Assembly: GCA_002261195.1 (NCBI GenBank)
Contig: MVBO01000003.1
Span: 154,143 to 218,142 of the forward strand
Reading direction: 5' to 3'
Origin: Bifiguratus adelaidae
Taxonomy: Eukaryota; Mucoromycota; Endogonomycetes; Endogonales
Length of the DNA stretch: 64,000 nt
This document shows, one piece after another, positions 36,241-52,426 of this stretch; position 1 is the first letter of the stretch; each line of letters starts with the position of its first letter. Below the pieces are notes generated by a model. That model did no database searches, was not told the DNA's origin, and saw only the letters and a program-made list of their open reading frames with translations. Both the position numbers and the translations under genes were made by a program.

Positions 36241-39072
36241 ATGTCAGGGCATAGAAAGAGTTCGACCAAGGGATCGAGCTTGCTCCACACCTTGTTGGAG
36301 CAACAGCGTGCTGTTGTAGAATTACCAGTTTGTCCAACACTGGAAGCGGATTTGGCTCATGCTACTTCACTCTACAAAAGCCTCGATGCTATATCGCCCT
36401 TGTCTCCAAAAGAAGATGCCAAGCGTATTCTACTTGCAGACGACTTGTTCAAGGATCATCGAGACTTGAACTCAAGCGGTGGCAAGGCAACCGAAGCAGC
36501 TTTCGATATCTCTGTTGCACGGGAGCACGACCCACTTGCGACGCAGGTTTGGCGACTCTATGCCAAGGCAAAAGATGGCTTACCGCATGGATCGCGACTC
36601 GAAAACCTCTCCTGGCGGATGATGGCCAAAACGTTAAAGGCCCATCAGCGGAAGCAGAATACGGTAACGCCGTCTATAGGTATCAGTCCTAACCAGCAAT
36701 TGCGCGATTACGCTTCATCGCCCATGGATATGATTATATCACCTGGGACCAGTCCGATATCCAATGTCTCAGTCGACCTCCTCGACAAGGCTGACAAGCC
36801 GCTTGCGATGGATGATGCTGGCATGACTACAGGATTCAGTTCCGAGTATTTGCGTCAAAACGATCTCAAGCTCTTTGGCGATGATCAAGACATGAGCATT
36901 GACGGAATGACTGATTTCACCAGCGGCAATCCATCCGCATTTCAGTCTGCATTTGGTGCCTTTGGCAATGACACATTTCTCGCTGAACGCAAGACAGTTG
37001 CTGGTCATCGAGCATCATTTAGCTCAGTCATGAGGCCAGAAAATGTTCCTTACGCGAATCCATCAAAATCTCCCAATGCCATCGACATACCTCAGACACC
37101 ATCTTCTATTATGCAAACAATCGCCCCACCGGAGCCTGGAGACACAACTGGTTCTCTGTCAAACTCTGCACCCCCTTCTGAATTTGACTTCCTCATGGGC
37201 GGAACCTCTCCATGGGCATTGTATCCACCAGACAAGAAGCGACCAAAGAATGTCATGATTTCTGGTAGTACTCGTGCGTCGACCTCGAGTTTGCGAAAAG
37301 GCGAGAACACCAAAGTTGTCCAAGGCTTCGCACTCGACGACTCATACACAAATATCAAAGATTGGCAAAAGGTATGTCTTTGAAGGTTTCTGCAAACTTT
37401 GTCTAATCAGCTTCCAGCAACAACCTGCTGAACCTTCTGAATCCGGTCAATTTAAAGGAGATCAGAGCCTGGATTCCATCGATCCGAACATTCTTTTACA
37501 GCTTCTCGGTTATAGCGATCTAGCCGCGATAGTACCTCAACAAACGACATCTTTGGTAGATCTCGGATTTCCAGCAACATCAACAGCACCTCCATTATTT
37601 ACCGCCGCAACCGCATCCCATCCCATACCTACTACTTCTTCACATCAGAACATCCAGCCATCACCTGCAATGACTAACGAGCCCAGTCAAGGCGACTTGA
37701 ATCTTTTGAACATGCTGAACCGTCAAGTCAACCCCAATCATGGCGCAGATGTGAGTCAATTGTTGGCTCAATTGCTACGAAGTCAACAAAACACTGCTGT
37801 TGTGTCCGTCAATTTCACGTCAGGACAGTCAGGAGCCGATAGTCGACTGCAAAACTTTTTGCAATCCCACCAACATCAACAACAACCCGCAATTTCCCAA
37901 CCGCAGCTGTCTCAAACTGTTCAACAACCTCTGCTCGCCGCAAATTTGCGTCGATCGCCTGACCCGCTAACCTCCCAAGCACCGAATGATAGCAATTCGA
38001 CAACTGCGCGCAATGCAGCGCTCGTTGCTATGCTTCAAAGTTCGCTCTCCGGTGGTCAGGGAATGACTGCTCAACTACAGCAGCAGCTTGCCAGTTTAGA
38101 TTCTGCGACACTTTTGCAAGTATTGCTTAGTTCCGGCGTCATAGGTCAGTCGTCTCAGAAAGCAGTTCAGCAAGGTAAGTTTGAACCGTAGATGCCGTTA
38201 CACGATTCTAAATCATCTAAGCTTCGCCTGCTCCGAGCAAAATTCCAGGAGCCTCCTCAACCCCAACAGAATGCTCGAATTGTCATACCACCACAACTCC
38301 CTTGTGGCGCAGAGATCCCGAAGGGCGACCCTTGTGTAATGCATGTGGTCTTTTCTACAAGCTTCATGGAGTCACACGACCTGCCAGTCTCAAATCGGAT
38401 ACGATCAAAAAGCGGAATCGTACTAGCGGCTTAGCTGCAGCCGCTGCGAAGGCAGCAGCGGTGAATAAGGTCAAGACAGAACCGGATTTGCCACTCGGTG
38501 CTGATGCAAGGCAGTCGCATTCTGCAATGATGAATGTGACTCCGATTGCCCCGAAACCGCCGACGACCGAACATCGTCCTATCGCTCCTATGCCTTCGAC
38601 ATTCAATAACCTGCAGGCGACGACCTCAGCACTCACGACACCGGCTGGACCACAACCAGGTCAAAAGCGGACTCGGTCTCAAGAAGTGCCCACGCCTGCT
38701 GCGAATGTTCAAACGTCGCAAGCCAATCCTCAGGCTGCAGTTCCGTCTCCTGCTGTGATCGATTTGTTAGCCCAAGGCATCGCGACCATGCCATTCCCTT
38801 CAAACAATGACTACTTCAATCAACAGTTGCTTCTTATTGCTCTTGCACAGCAGCAGAAGCAACAACAGCAACAGGAACAGCAGCAGCAACTGTTAGCAGC
38901 TGCCGTGGCACTTGCGCAGCAAAGTCAAAGTCAAGCAACTACACCCTCAATGGGGCAGCCGTCTCCGTCGCCTGTCATGGATCACCATCAGTCACCAGAG
39001 ACGGTATTTAGCCCCAATCATGGCGATATTAACTCCGCTTCACCTTCTCGTCAATCGCCAGAGCGGCAATGA
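36241..39072 (+). CDS. AreA/Nit2-like GATA transcription factor with DUF1752
   Basis: Global nitrogen-type regulator of 912 residues in three exons (36241-37371, 37418-38174, 38222-39072). The DUF1752 block typical of AreA/Gaf1 proteins is near residues 100-130: [34 protein letters not shown]. Long Ser/Pro/Gln-rich stretches follow. The third exon gives one GATA finger (about residues 640-690): [31 protein letters not shown], then the basic tail [10 protein letters not shown]. Downstream is a poly-Gln region (38848-38893) and Pro/Ser-rich C-terminus. It likely binds HGATAR sites and activates nitrogen-source genes, inferred from domain order. A gene of unknown function begins 75 bp downstream on the same strand. 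Confidence 0.92.
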
Positions 39073-39147
39073 GTGAAGAATGCGGCTTATACACAAATGT
39101 ACGTTCCAAATGTAGCATAGGGCAGAACAAATTTCCTTTTAGGGCGA

Positions 39148-40380
39148 ATGTCAAGGATGCCCTGCTTTTGGTCTCCCGTTATGCTTGCCGGCCGTGCCTA
39201 CCTTACTCCAGCAGCTCCGGCTGACTGGAAATACCTAAGGGTAGCGCAAGTCACCGGCAACCCAGGTGTTTTACCTATCCCCGAGTCGCAACCCACTAAA
39301 AATTGCCATGAATATCTTGACGGTCGCGCAGTGAACCTGGACGCCACCCTGAAGCGACAACAACGGACGCAATATCTCGATGCGGTTGCCGCCTTAGGAC
39401 GCGCACGTACGGTAAAGCGGCTTATCCAGGAAGGCTCCTTTGAGGTATGCTATTGGCGTTTGGATGCTCGCAAGCCAACAGAGGTATCGTAGTCGCAACA
39501 GTTGAGAAATGCTTCAACTCTGCCGCAAGTATTAGAAGAGGACGAAGAACCTATCAAGAATGGCATCTCTGGAAAGCGCACGCACCCTTCCGGGTGCTAC
39601 AGTGAAGCTAAACCCATCATTGCACTGGCGGACCCAGGAAAGGCACAGAATCGACGACCCTCGCACGGCCTAAAACCTCGGAGTCGGTCCACGTCCTTGG
39701 CCAGTATTACAAGCGAAGCTGTGTATGGCATCTTTGTTGACATGGATGATGCGGGTGTGAAGAAGGGTGCATATACCACAGGTCTTATACCTTTGTCGAG
39801 TCCATCGGTTCCAAACATGTCCTCGTCCAGTAGTTCTATCAAAGGGAAGGAGAAGGAGGTCAGTTCAATGGACGACATGACGGTGCAAGGTTCCTTGTTT
39901 TCGGAGCAATTGAGGAATGCAATGAGCGATAGCGTCTCCTTTCAAGAATCATTCCTAAGTTATCCAGAATACTTGGAAGAGCCATACATGGATAATAACT
40001 TCAGACACAGCTCAGTCTACACGTTTCAAGAACACGATAATCATACCTCTTCGCTGCACCGAACCACTAGTGCTCCAGCCGGTGCTTCTTTCGCTTTTCA
40101 GCCTTCCGCGGACACGGCCACCACGTCTTCATCCAATCTTCTAGACAATCCGCGACGAGGTAGCAGTATATACCGAAGAAGCGCCCTGCATGGCGATACA
40201 CCATTGGACATTCAAACCACACATGTCACCTCTGGTTACACTGTTATATTTGGAGAGCACACATCAAGCATGTCTGTATCCGATCTCAGAGCATCTACCT
40301 TGCTGCGTGACTTGGCAGCTCGGCATGCGCTAGAATCGCCTCGCAAACTCAAGAAATCCGAGTCCTGTAAAGTAGGTTAA
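39148..40380 (+). CDS. Unknown Ser-rich protein downstream of GATA gene
   Basis: Not recognised. Two exons (intron about 39445-39501, GTATGC..CAACAG, phase 0) give roughly 390 residues. The N-terminal part (MSRMPCFWSPVMLAGRAYLT; VNLDATLKRQQRTQYLDAV; ALGRARTVKRLIQEGSFE) looks folded and helical. The rest is low complexity, Ser/Thr-rich, with acidic patches and basic RSRSTSL-like sites that could be phosphorylated. No membrane segment or known motif. The frame stays open through the intron join with normal codon use, so it is probably a real gene. Its closeness to the GATA gene (75 bp) raises the possibility of shared transcription. Confidence 0.6.
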
Positions 40381-40579
40381 GACTCAAGATGTACATTGCA
40401 TAGCATCTTCCACCTGTATTTAATTGTATAAAACAATGCCACCATCACTGTTTTGCGCGTTGCGAAGCAAGCGCGTCAAATGAATTAAATTGCAACCGCG
40501 TTTTTGTCGCGGCAAGTGGAGTCGTGATTTACCCTCTGACGGGGCGGATGACCTTTGCCCTCAAACTGTTCGTTTAGCG

Positions 40580-44951
<4,372 letters not shown>

Positions 44952-45087
44952 AAGGTTGTTGGATGCGATACCCATAACAGGAACGATCGACATTGCCCAA
45001 TTTGGGCTTCGTGTACCTGGTTTAGGTCATCTGTTGTCGATGCGTGAGAGGAGTTAGGCTCGTTGATCACCTGTATGGAGGTCGAGT

Positions 45088-48000
45088 ATGAGTGTCGCTA
45101 TTGAGGTCGCTGATAGTCAGCTGGATATCTCTGTGGCGGACGCAACGGTCCCAGAATATGACCCTGCGAGTCGCAGCCTATTCTATTGGAGCGCTAACGA
45201 GAGCGTCTGCCTCATATTGGTGCTCAAGGAAAAGAGGTTTCCGGCGACTCTGCAAGTCTATCGCAGCTTTCGGAGAGAAAGTGATACGATAAGTCCTTTT
45301 GGACCCGAGTTGGAGCTTGTGAGCCATCGAAAAGAGAAGCGCGAGAGACGACTTCGCGCGGCTTGTTCACCGGACCGCAGACATGTTGCTGTTACAGTGA
45401 CGACTACGACAACCTTCAAAAAAGCGAGGCGCACGGCAAAATCTCCTCGCGATTACGATAGTCAACACTGGCTTCTCTCACAACACGATGACGGATCTGT
45501 CAGCGTACGAGAAATCGTGTTCCACCCGAATCAACCTGCAAAACACTTTGCGAATCTGCAGTTTAGATCTGACATCTTGCTTATTTGTGCACAGAATGTT
45601 CAAGGCGATGAGATGGACGAAAGGACGACGCTGTTTGCATTCGACCATAGACGTCATGTCTTTCAGCAAGATACTCCGTTCTCCGTCAAGGCTGCTCATT
45701 TTGTAGGTAATCGATGGATTTCGACACGTTTCTTCGATGAAACTCATATCGTTCTCGCGGAGAGATTGAAGAGCAAGCATGCATTGAAAATTTTCGCCAT
45801 CCAGGGTCATTGCCTTACCTTTGCAGCATATTCAAGAGAACCAATATCGCTCTTGTGGAGAGATAAATCGCTCTTGCTTGCCTACTTTGCCTGGGAGGAT
45901 CAGATAAGACTATTTGATTATATCACTGGCACTCCATTATCGACCCTCAAGTGTACCTCCGACATGCCGACCAAAGCGGATCACCTCAAAGTGTACATCA
46001 TTGACGAGAAGGATCACGGCTATTTTGGCAAGCTGATACTCGTGTACGAACCGCCAGGCTCCGCTACAGTCAAATATCAATTTTACGATATGGCCACTGG
46101 AGAATTGATCGGCTTATCTGGTGTGTTGTTTGAGCACTCCCGAGTGGCTATGGTCTACAGAGTAGGCCCGTGTGAATTTGAAGCGCTCAATGACGACTTT
46201 TCCAAACCGGCTGAGCTGTCTGGCGCCATACTTCCAGTTTCGCCCACCCCTTGGCATGCCGTCACTTTCAACCGCAAAGAAATCATGTCAGGCATGCCAA
46301 ACTCCAAGCCTCACAAGACACGCCGCTTCACTTGTATTGAATCAAAGGCATTTGATGATTCGACGTCGCTATGCGGTAAAACCTTCAATATTGCTTACGG
46401 ATCGCATCCCAAAGATCTCATTGAAGTCAAGAATGATGGTTCATCGCCAATGATCATTCTCACGCAGAGCAATGGTTCTGTCATCATTGTCGGAACGCGG
46501 CAAGTTGTCATTGGCGCTCACGATTCGTACAAAGGTCAACGATCAGAAGCGTCGCGCTTCACCGTCTGGAGGTATACGACTCGTTGCGTTATACGATCCT
46601 TTGATCTCCATTTCGCGGAGAACTTCCGTTGTTTCTGTATGCAGATCAAGTCGGATCAGGAAGAGATCGAAATACCAATCTCAGACTATCTTAGCCATGG
46701 CAATTGTTCGTCCACTGGTCAAGGATCGGAAATGCGTATCGAATATAGTTCCCCCAATATAGTTTACTGCATCATTGCCGGCGACCTGGACCGATATGGT
46801 GGTCTGAACTTGTCTGACGGTGTTTCTCGCATTCAACATCGATTGCACTATCACGTCAATTACGTGCGCCTACTGCAAACTGGGCGCTTACTGCCCATCT
46901 ATTTGAATGATGGCATAAGTTTTCTTGATTATGTGCTCAAAGTAGAATCGCTCAATCTTGTCCAGCAGTATGTGGCCTATTGCACAAAATCTCAATCTGT
47001 GAATACTCTGCATACCATTATACGTCACTTGCCCACGATCGTAAGTATGCGACATCAGCAACGCTACAGTGCTCATACACGTGGACTTAGATCACGAAAT
47101 ACCCATCACTAGCAAAATTGCTGTTCAACAGTACCGCGCATTGGCTCGTGGAAGACGGTACCTACGAAATGCTGTTGGCCAAATTTGCTCTGCACAAGGT
47201 ACGGGACCTGTCCTTAGCCTATGGTGGGTGTCTCGTCGGTCGATTCGATGAAGTGTATGCGTTCTCGGTGGATCGGCAAGTAGTCGGGCGAAGCGCTTGG
47301 GACTTTATACCTACCGAGTACTTTTGGCGCCGAAACAAAGAGAGATATGGTCAGTCGCAGCTGGTTTGAGTTGCCTATTCTCATACTTTGCACCTGCAGG
47401 CAAGCTGTTCATTATACCTTTCAGAGACATCTGTCGATACCCTGACATGCCGACACTCCGTCCACCCAAAGACTTCTATCAACCTTGGCGATACTACGCT
47501 CGGTGGCTTCGCCATCACATTGTCTTACCACACTCCGCGAGATCGACTTATCTGCAAATCATCATGTTAGAAGATCAAGCGCTTCTGGACTCTGGTATCT
47601 TTACCACTCTGAGTAGGTTCACTTATCATATCTGTTAATCTGACAAAGGCTCACACAAACGTTTACTGCTCAGCATTTGAGGCACTGAATTCTTACAAGT
47701 GGCACACATTCGCCCGGGAGAGGTTTTACATTATCTGGTTCATTCATCTACTGTACTATACTCTCGTTTGGTCTCTTGGGGCCTCTCCGATCAACACAGA
47801 ACCAATCCTGTACATTATTGTTGTGATTGCTATTGTTTTTCTGATTCAGGAGTTCCGACAGACCGTCGGCGAGGGTTTACAGCGATACCTCTCATTTTAC
47901 AACTTGATAGGTGGGTAGGGCACCGCGTACTACCGATGACTGATGTAAGGCAGATATTGCAACGTATGTGCTACCGCTATCCATCAGCATTCAAGCCTTG

Positions 48001-48822
48001 TACGGGTTACGCGTTGATAATGGCAATCCAATTACACCGGCTCTATATTCGGCTTCGATCCTTGTCTTGTGGCTTCACTTCGTAGGTCATACCTCTTCTG
48101 AATCTGTCTAACCGTCTCAACTCCTGTAGCTCATCACCTTGCGCACTTTTCGTCGTATGAAAATGGCGGTTCTCATTGATTCCATCAGTCGCATCATCTC
48201 CTCACTCATCGGCTTCTGGATTGTCATAATCACAATTACGTTTGCTTTTGCACAGGCTCTTTGGATCATGTCGGTGGACAACCTCCCATTGTTCAACAAC
48301 TTCAATTCAACCTCAACCGACAATTCTTCTCCCGACCTTGCGACCGTCTATCTGAATGTTTGGTTCTTTTTGACTGGAAATTACGGGAATGGCGGTCCAG
48401 AATACAACGTGCTCACCTTTATCTTTCTTGTTTCCGTCGGCATCATCCTGATGAATGTCTTGATTGCGCTCATGAATGACGTCGTTTCAAAGTCCAATGT
48501 AAATGAAGACACCTTGTGGGTGATGCAAAGGGTAAGTATGGCATCTCATTCTTCTGCTATCTCACCCTCCACGCAAGGCTCGTATTATTGCGGAAATTGA
48601 ATTGTATTGGATGCTGGACAGGGAACGCAAATCCATAGCTAGGTAAGCATTCAACACGTGCACGCAAGCAAGGAACTGATCCAGCCTAGTTTTCCACGCG
48701 ATATTTATTACATTGCCGATGTTCAAAAGCCCGCTATTGCTGGTTCGGTACCGGGGCTCATGAGTATACGAGATGACTATGTCCCCAGCCAGTCCAATTC
48801 CGTCTATACGGATGAACCTTAG
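45088..48822 (+). CDS. Large protein: WD-like N-terminal half fused to TRP-like ion channel
   Basis: About 1,100 residues. One unusually long first exon (to about 47041) encodes a propeller-like region: repeated strand-rich segments such as RDYDSQHWLLSQHDDGSVSV, FFDETHIVLAERLK, IRLFDYITGTPLSTL, ILTQSNGSVIIVG. A helical linker then follows (LNLVQQYVAYCTKSQ; LFNSTAHWLVEDGTYEMLL). From about 47690 come six membrane helices (WFIHLLYYTLVWSLG; ILYIIVVIAIVFLIQEF; IGFWIVIITITFAFAQALWI), a pore loop LNVWFFLTGNYGNGG (48352-48396), and S6 ending GIILMNVLIALMNDVVSKS, the TRP-type exit motif. A short cytosolic tail contains RIIAEIELYWMLDRERKS. Predicted cation channel, localisation unknown (plasma membrane or vacuole). 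Several short introns all lie in the 3' third. Confidence 0.8.
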
Positions 48823-49001
48823 CATAACGATGTCGCTTTTGCATATATATTATTGTACAGATACCATGACAATACTTGAAATAGAGTCTTTCGGAGGTTG
48901 ATCTAAGCTAAACACGCAACTATGGCGAGTATGTCTACGCAGAATAGAGAAGCATTTACTATAAGAGGTGGCTCTAAGTGTCATTATATACAACTAAGGG
49001 T

Positions 49002-50354
49002 TTAAATGGTACCAGACCGACTGCGAGATTTGGATTCAGCTTCGCTGCCTTCTTCATCGTCATCCACCTCCATATTATCCCCTTGCGGTTGTTCGTCTTC
49101 TTCTTCTTCCCCATCTTCGGCGTCTTCGTCCTCTTCAGACGCCTCTTGCATGGTGCATTCACGAAGAGATTTCTTTGTGTCCACTTCATTGCGATGTACC
49201 TTCATGTGTCGACGCATGTTGCTCTGAACGCTAAAGCGACGCCCGCATCCATCAACTTCACACACAAACGGTTTCTCGCCTGTATGCGAGTAGACGTGAA
49301 TTTTTAGACTGGAGGGGCGAGAAAACGTCTTGGAACAATGAGGACAGGCGTAACGCGGTGGCTGAGTGGTATGCTGGGTTGTCGGCGCAGGTGCAGGCAT
49401 GATTGGAACGTGACGCACGGGAGCGGATGGTGCAGCAGGTACTCTGAAACTTGTGGTCTGTTGGTACACGGGGCAAGTTGTCTTGACAGATCGCGATGGC
49501 GACGTGCTCCGACCGTCACTATAATCCAGCGGCTTGCCTCGGTGACTTTCGTCTGAAACGACCGAATCGTCGTGTACAGTGTCCACGTTGGTCACACTCT
49601 GCGCTCGTCGATGTGATGATGCTATTTCACCAGGCGCGAGCATGCGCTGCGGATGGGACGGAATGGACGAATGTGGAGGTTGAGGCAATGAAAGGTTCGG
49701 CGACGCATAAGGGTGAGTGAGATCGGATAGTGTGCGGTGATGTGATGCTACATTACGTCGGTGACCAGGACCATATCTGTAATCGTAACCAGGTATGTCT
49801 AGGTTGTTCTTGGTCTCGCTGCTCATGCTCCACGACCTAGGGAACCCTGCATTACCAGGTGACATTTTTCCATATGGCGTGAGTGGTCCGGAGCCCACGG
49901 ACGTGGCACTAGACACCGAGTGAGGAGACGAGAGCGAGGCGGGTAGTGACGATGGATTCTCGGCATAGGACGTTAATCCTCTTTGTGGTATATCAATGGC
50001 TAAACCATTGTAAGGAGGCGTAGGGTCGTACCGTCCGTTGTTGGAGGAAAGTGAGAGACGTGAGAGATCTGCAGGGAGAGATGGCAATGTCACGGGTATA
50101 GGCGAGGAGTGATGGTTCGACTGCCGCACTTGAGGCAACTGAGGTGGAGGTGGAGAAGAGAATGTGCCGTGTTGCATGACTGGAAATGGATTTGACCGGC
50201 TGTGACGATGGCGTTGATACTCTCTGCGCTCCGTCTTTCGCACATCTGACCAGGGTCCCTGCAACGGGCCGTTATCGGGTCTACTCCCTTCATCCACCGT
50301 ATTCAACAGGAAACGTATCGATGGTAGCTGTATCGACCGCTCAGATGAGTCCAT
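49002..50354 (-). CDS. C2H2 zinc-finger protein, two fingers
   Basis: Predicted 450-residue single-exon DNA-binding protein. Two adjacent fingers lie near the C-terminus: YACPHCSKTFSRPSSLKIH with VYSH, linker TGEKP, then FVCEVDGCGRRFSVQSNM followed by RRHMKVH. The preceding 330 residues are disordered, Ser/Pro/His-rich with many SP and TP sites. The C-terminal 60 residues are strongly acidic (EEDEDAEDGEEEEDEQPQGD) and then SRSRSGTI. Reading frame continues upstream of the ATG at 50352-50354 without another ATG, so I place the start there (MDSSERSIQLPSIRFLL). Specific role not recognisable. Its start lies 71 bp from the RTC5 stop. Confidence 0.82.
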   Translation of the reverse strand: MDSSERSIQLPSIRFLLNTVDEGSRPDNGPLQGPWSDVRKTERREYQRHRHSRSNPFPVMQHGTFSSPPPPQLPQVRQSNHHSSPIPVTLPSLPADLSRLSLSSNNGRYDPTPPYNGLAIDIPQRGLTSYAENPSSLPASLSSPHSVSSATSVGSGPLTPYGKMSPGNAGFPRSWSMSSETKNNLDIPGYDYRYGPGHRRNVASHHRTLSDLTHPYASPNLSLPQPPHSSIPSHPQRMLAPGEIASSHRRAQSVTNVDTVHDDSVVSDESHRGKPLDYSDGRSTSPSRSVKTTCPVYQQTTSFRVPAAPSAPVRHVPIMPAPAPTTQHTTQPPRYACPHCSKTFSRPSSLKIHVYSHTGEKPFVCEVDGCGRRFSVQSNMRRHMKVHRNEVDTKKSLRECTMQEASEEDEDAEDGEEEEDEQPQGDNMEVDDDEEGSEAESKSRSRSGTI

Positions 50355-50425
50355 GTGGAAAAGCCAATGACGTCGAAAGGAAAACGTCCTTAAATTAAGT
50401 GTTCCATTGTTTGGCGCTGTCACTC

Positions 50426-52332
50426 CTATTCAATTATGCCGGCAAGTTTGAGGAATTGCCTTGTATCATGCGATTTGCCTTCTAACCGTCTATTCGCTTC
50501 CTTCTTCTCATATTCCCATGCAGCCTTTTGGTGAGCAAGAGTATCGGGTGTGCCAAGACCGTAGAGATGGATGTCGTTGATGTTAAATTTGACAGGTCTT
50601 GGCGTCGCGCTATGAGAAGGATGAGTTTCGGTGGTAGAACGCGATACGAACAAAATTACCTGGAGAGTGGATCGTGGCAGCTTGGTCTGTCTCCAATATC
50701 ATACCATCCTCTCGAAAACTTGCCTTCTTGGAGCGATCGCGGAAGCCATAGGAGGTATTCATCCTCCAAGGTCAAGGACTGGGAAACTGCACGAGCAGTG
50801 ACGGTGGGAGGAAGAGATTCTAGTCCGGGCCCAAGACTACCTTTTCGTCGTAGTGTTTCTCGGGCGCGTTTATGGTACTTGATCCCACCAATACCGATAC
50901 CTCCTTCGCGTTCACAGCACACATATTGATCGTTCTGCCGAGTGCCAACATAGACTTGCCATGGATCCAGTTGCAACACCCTAATATTCTGGTCGCCAAA
51001 GGGTTTCACATCATGCTTCCAAGGAACGGACATGTAAATACCGATGATCAGGGGGCTGCCATCCTTTGTTTCGGCCGAGACGAGGAGAAATGTTGGCGCA
51101 TTGTATTTGAAGCACCCATGTTCAAATCGGTTCATGCTGAATCCGTCTCGAGAGGCGGAATATAAAAGAGGCCATTCGTTGCCGATCAAAGCGCGTTCAG
51201 CCGGTAACGCAAGGCAAATCTTGGCTATATCAATCCTGGCTACTGGTACTGGAGCTTCGAGATCGGGTAAGACAGATGGCCATGTGGGCCGATGGATGGG
51301 TTGCTCTTGATCGGGATGGATGGAAGCCATGAGAAAGGCGGTTTTTACAAAAGTCTGAAGGAGGATAAAAAGGTTTGGAGCGTAAGCATGCTGCCACGTT
51401 GCAAACGCCGAAAATGAGATTGGATCCGTGGACATGGATTGTAAGGATGTTGTGGTTGGATTTGAGAACGCTTGCAGTCTGTCTGCAACAGCCTCTCCTG
51501 TCTGGACACAGCTTCCCGGATAGTCGGTGCCATCGACAGTCTCTTGAGGAGCTAAGAGATACAAGATAGCAGCGAGCAGGATTGCAAAATTTTTTCGAGA
51601 CATCTGCGGTTGTGTCTGTGTGTCACTATTCTCACCATCTTGCGATTCGCCAAAGACATTGTCGTCGGCAGAGAAGTCGATACCGAGATCAGCAAGAGAT
51701 AATCCTCGGCTCGGTTGTCGTTCTGGAGCAACCGTCTCATTTGCAGTGCTTCCCTCTGGCGGTTGTGTTTCCACTGCTTCTTCATCCCGAATGTGCTTGT
51801 TGAAACGTTTGGGTGTCCATCTAGCGAATCCCATGGCTCCGAATACCAATCGTGCATATTCCTCCTCCGTCAAGGAGTTCTCCTTGCCGCACATCACATA
51901 AACAGCCATTGAAAATCGATGGAACGTCAATGGAGCAGCTTCTATATCAAATCGTGGATATTGTCCAAGAAAAGAGAAGGCGCGGAAGATAAGCTTTGAA
52001 AACGGGAGCATGGAAGGAGGTAGACGTAGATATGCCTTCACGTGGACGTGAGATACGCTACCTGTGGTGGTGCGCTTTGCGTCACTTACCGAAAAGTCCT
52101 CGTCCGAGATAAACTCTTCGCCGTCCACAGAAACATCTTTGATGCTGTTGAATATCCGCTCGAGGCATACGGACTCTACACGCGAGAACTTTTCGCGCTT
52201 CAGTTTGGATACACGCCCGCGCCCCTGACCAGACCCACGCCTTGGTGTCATGGCGTTTGGGAACGCTGCGGCTGATGCGCCGTCATTTCCGCTGGTCGAC
52301 TCTGCAGACACCTTGGTCTGTCCCTGTCCCAT
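50426..52332 (-). CDS. RTC5: RTC5, TLDc-domain protein with likely N-myristoylation
   Basis: 618 residues in two exons (52332-50660 and 50609-50426; 50-bp intron). The start MGQGQTKVS fits an N-myristoylation site (Gly2, small residue at 6), as in yeast Rtc5. A helical N-terminal domain follows (LTFHRFSMAVYVMCGKEN; FAILLAAILYLLAPQ), then the TLDc domain: LLYSASRDGFSMNRFEHGCF, PTFLLVSAETKDGSPLIIG, WQVYVGTRQNDQYVCCE, GGIGIGGIKY, and in the second exon FNINDIHLYGLGTPDTLAHQ with the ending EYEKKEANRRLEG. Rtc5 in yeast acts on V-ATPase assembly at the vacuole. The match of domain order and termini to Rtc5 is convincing. Confidence 0.88.
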
Positions 52333-52426
52333 TCGGTTGCACCTAACGACAAGGCAAACCGTTAACTCGCTGCCCTCTACCCCACACCGTGAACAAAGGC
52401 GGTCACACTCAATTTCATTATCGCAT

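Noticed and set aside
50426-50653. Separate 75-residue gene next to RTC5
   Set aside because: Its sequence (NINDIHLYGLG, YEKKEANRR) is the missing end of the TLDc domain and joins RTC5 through a 50-bp GT..AG intron.
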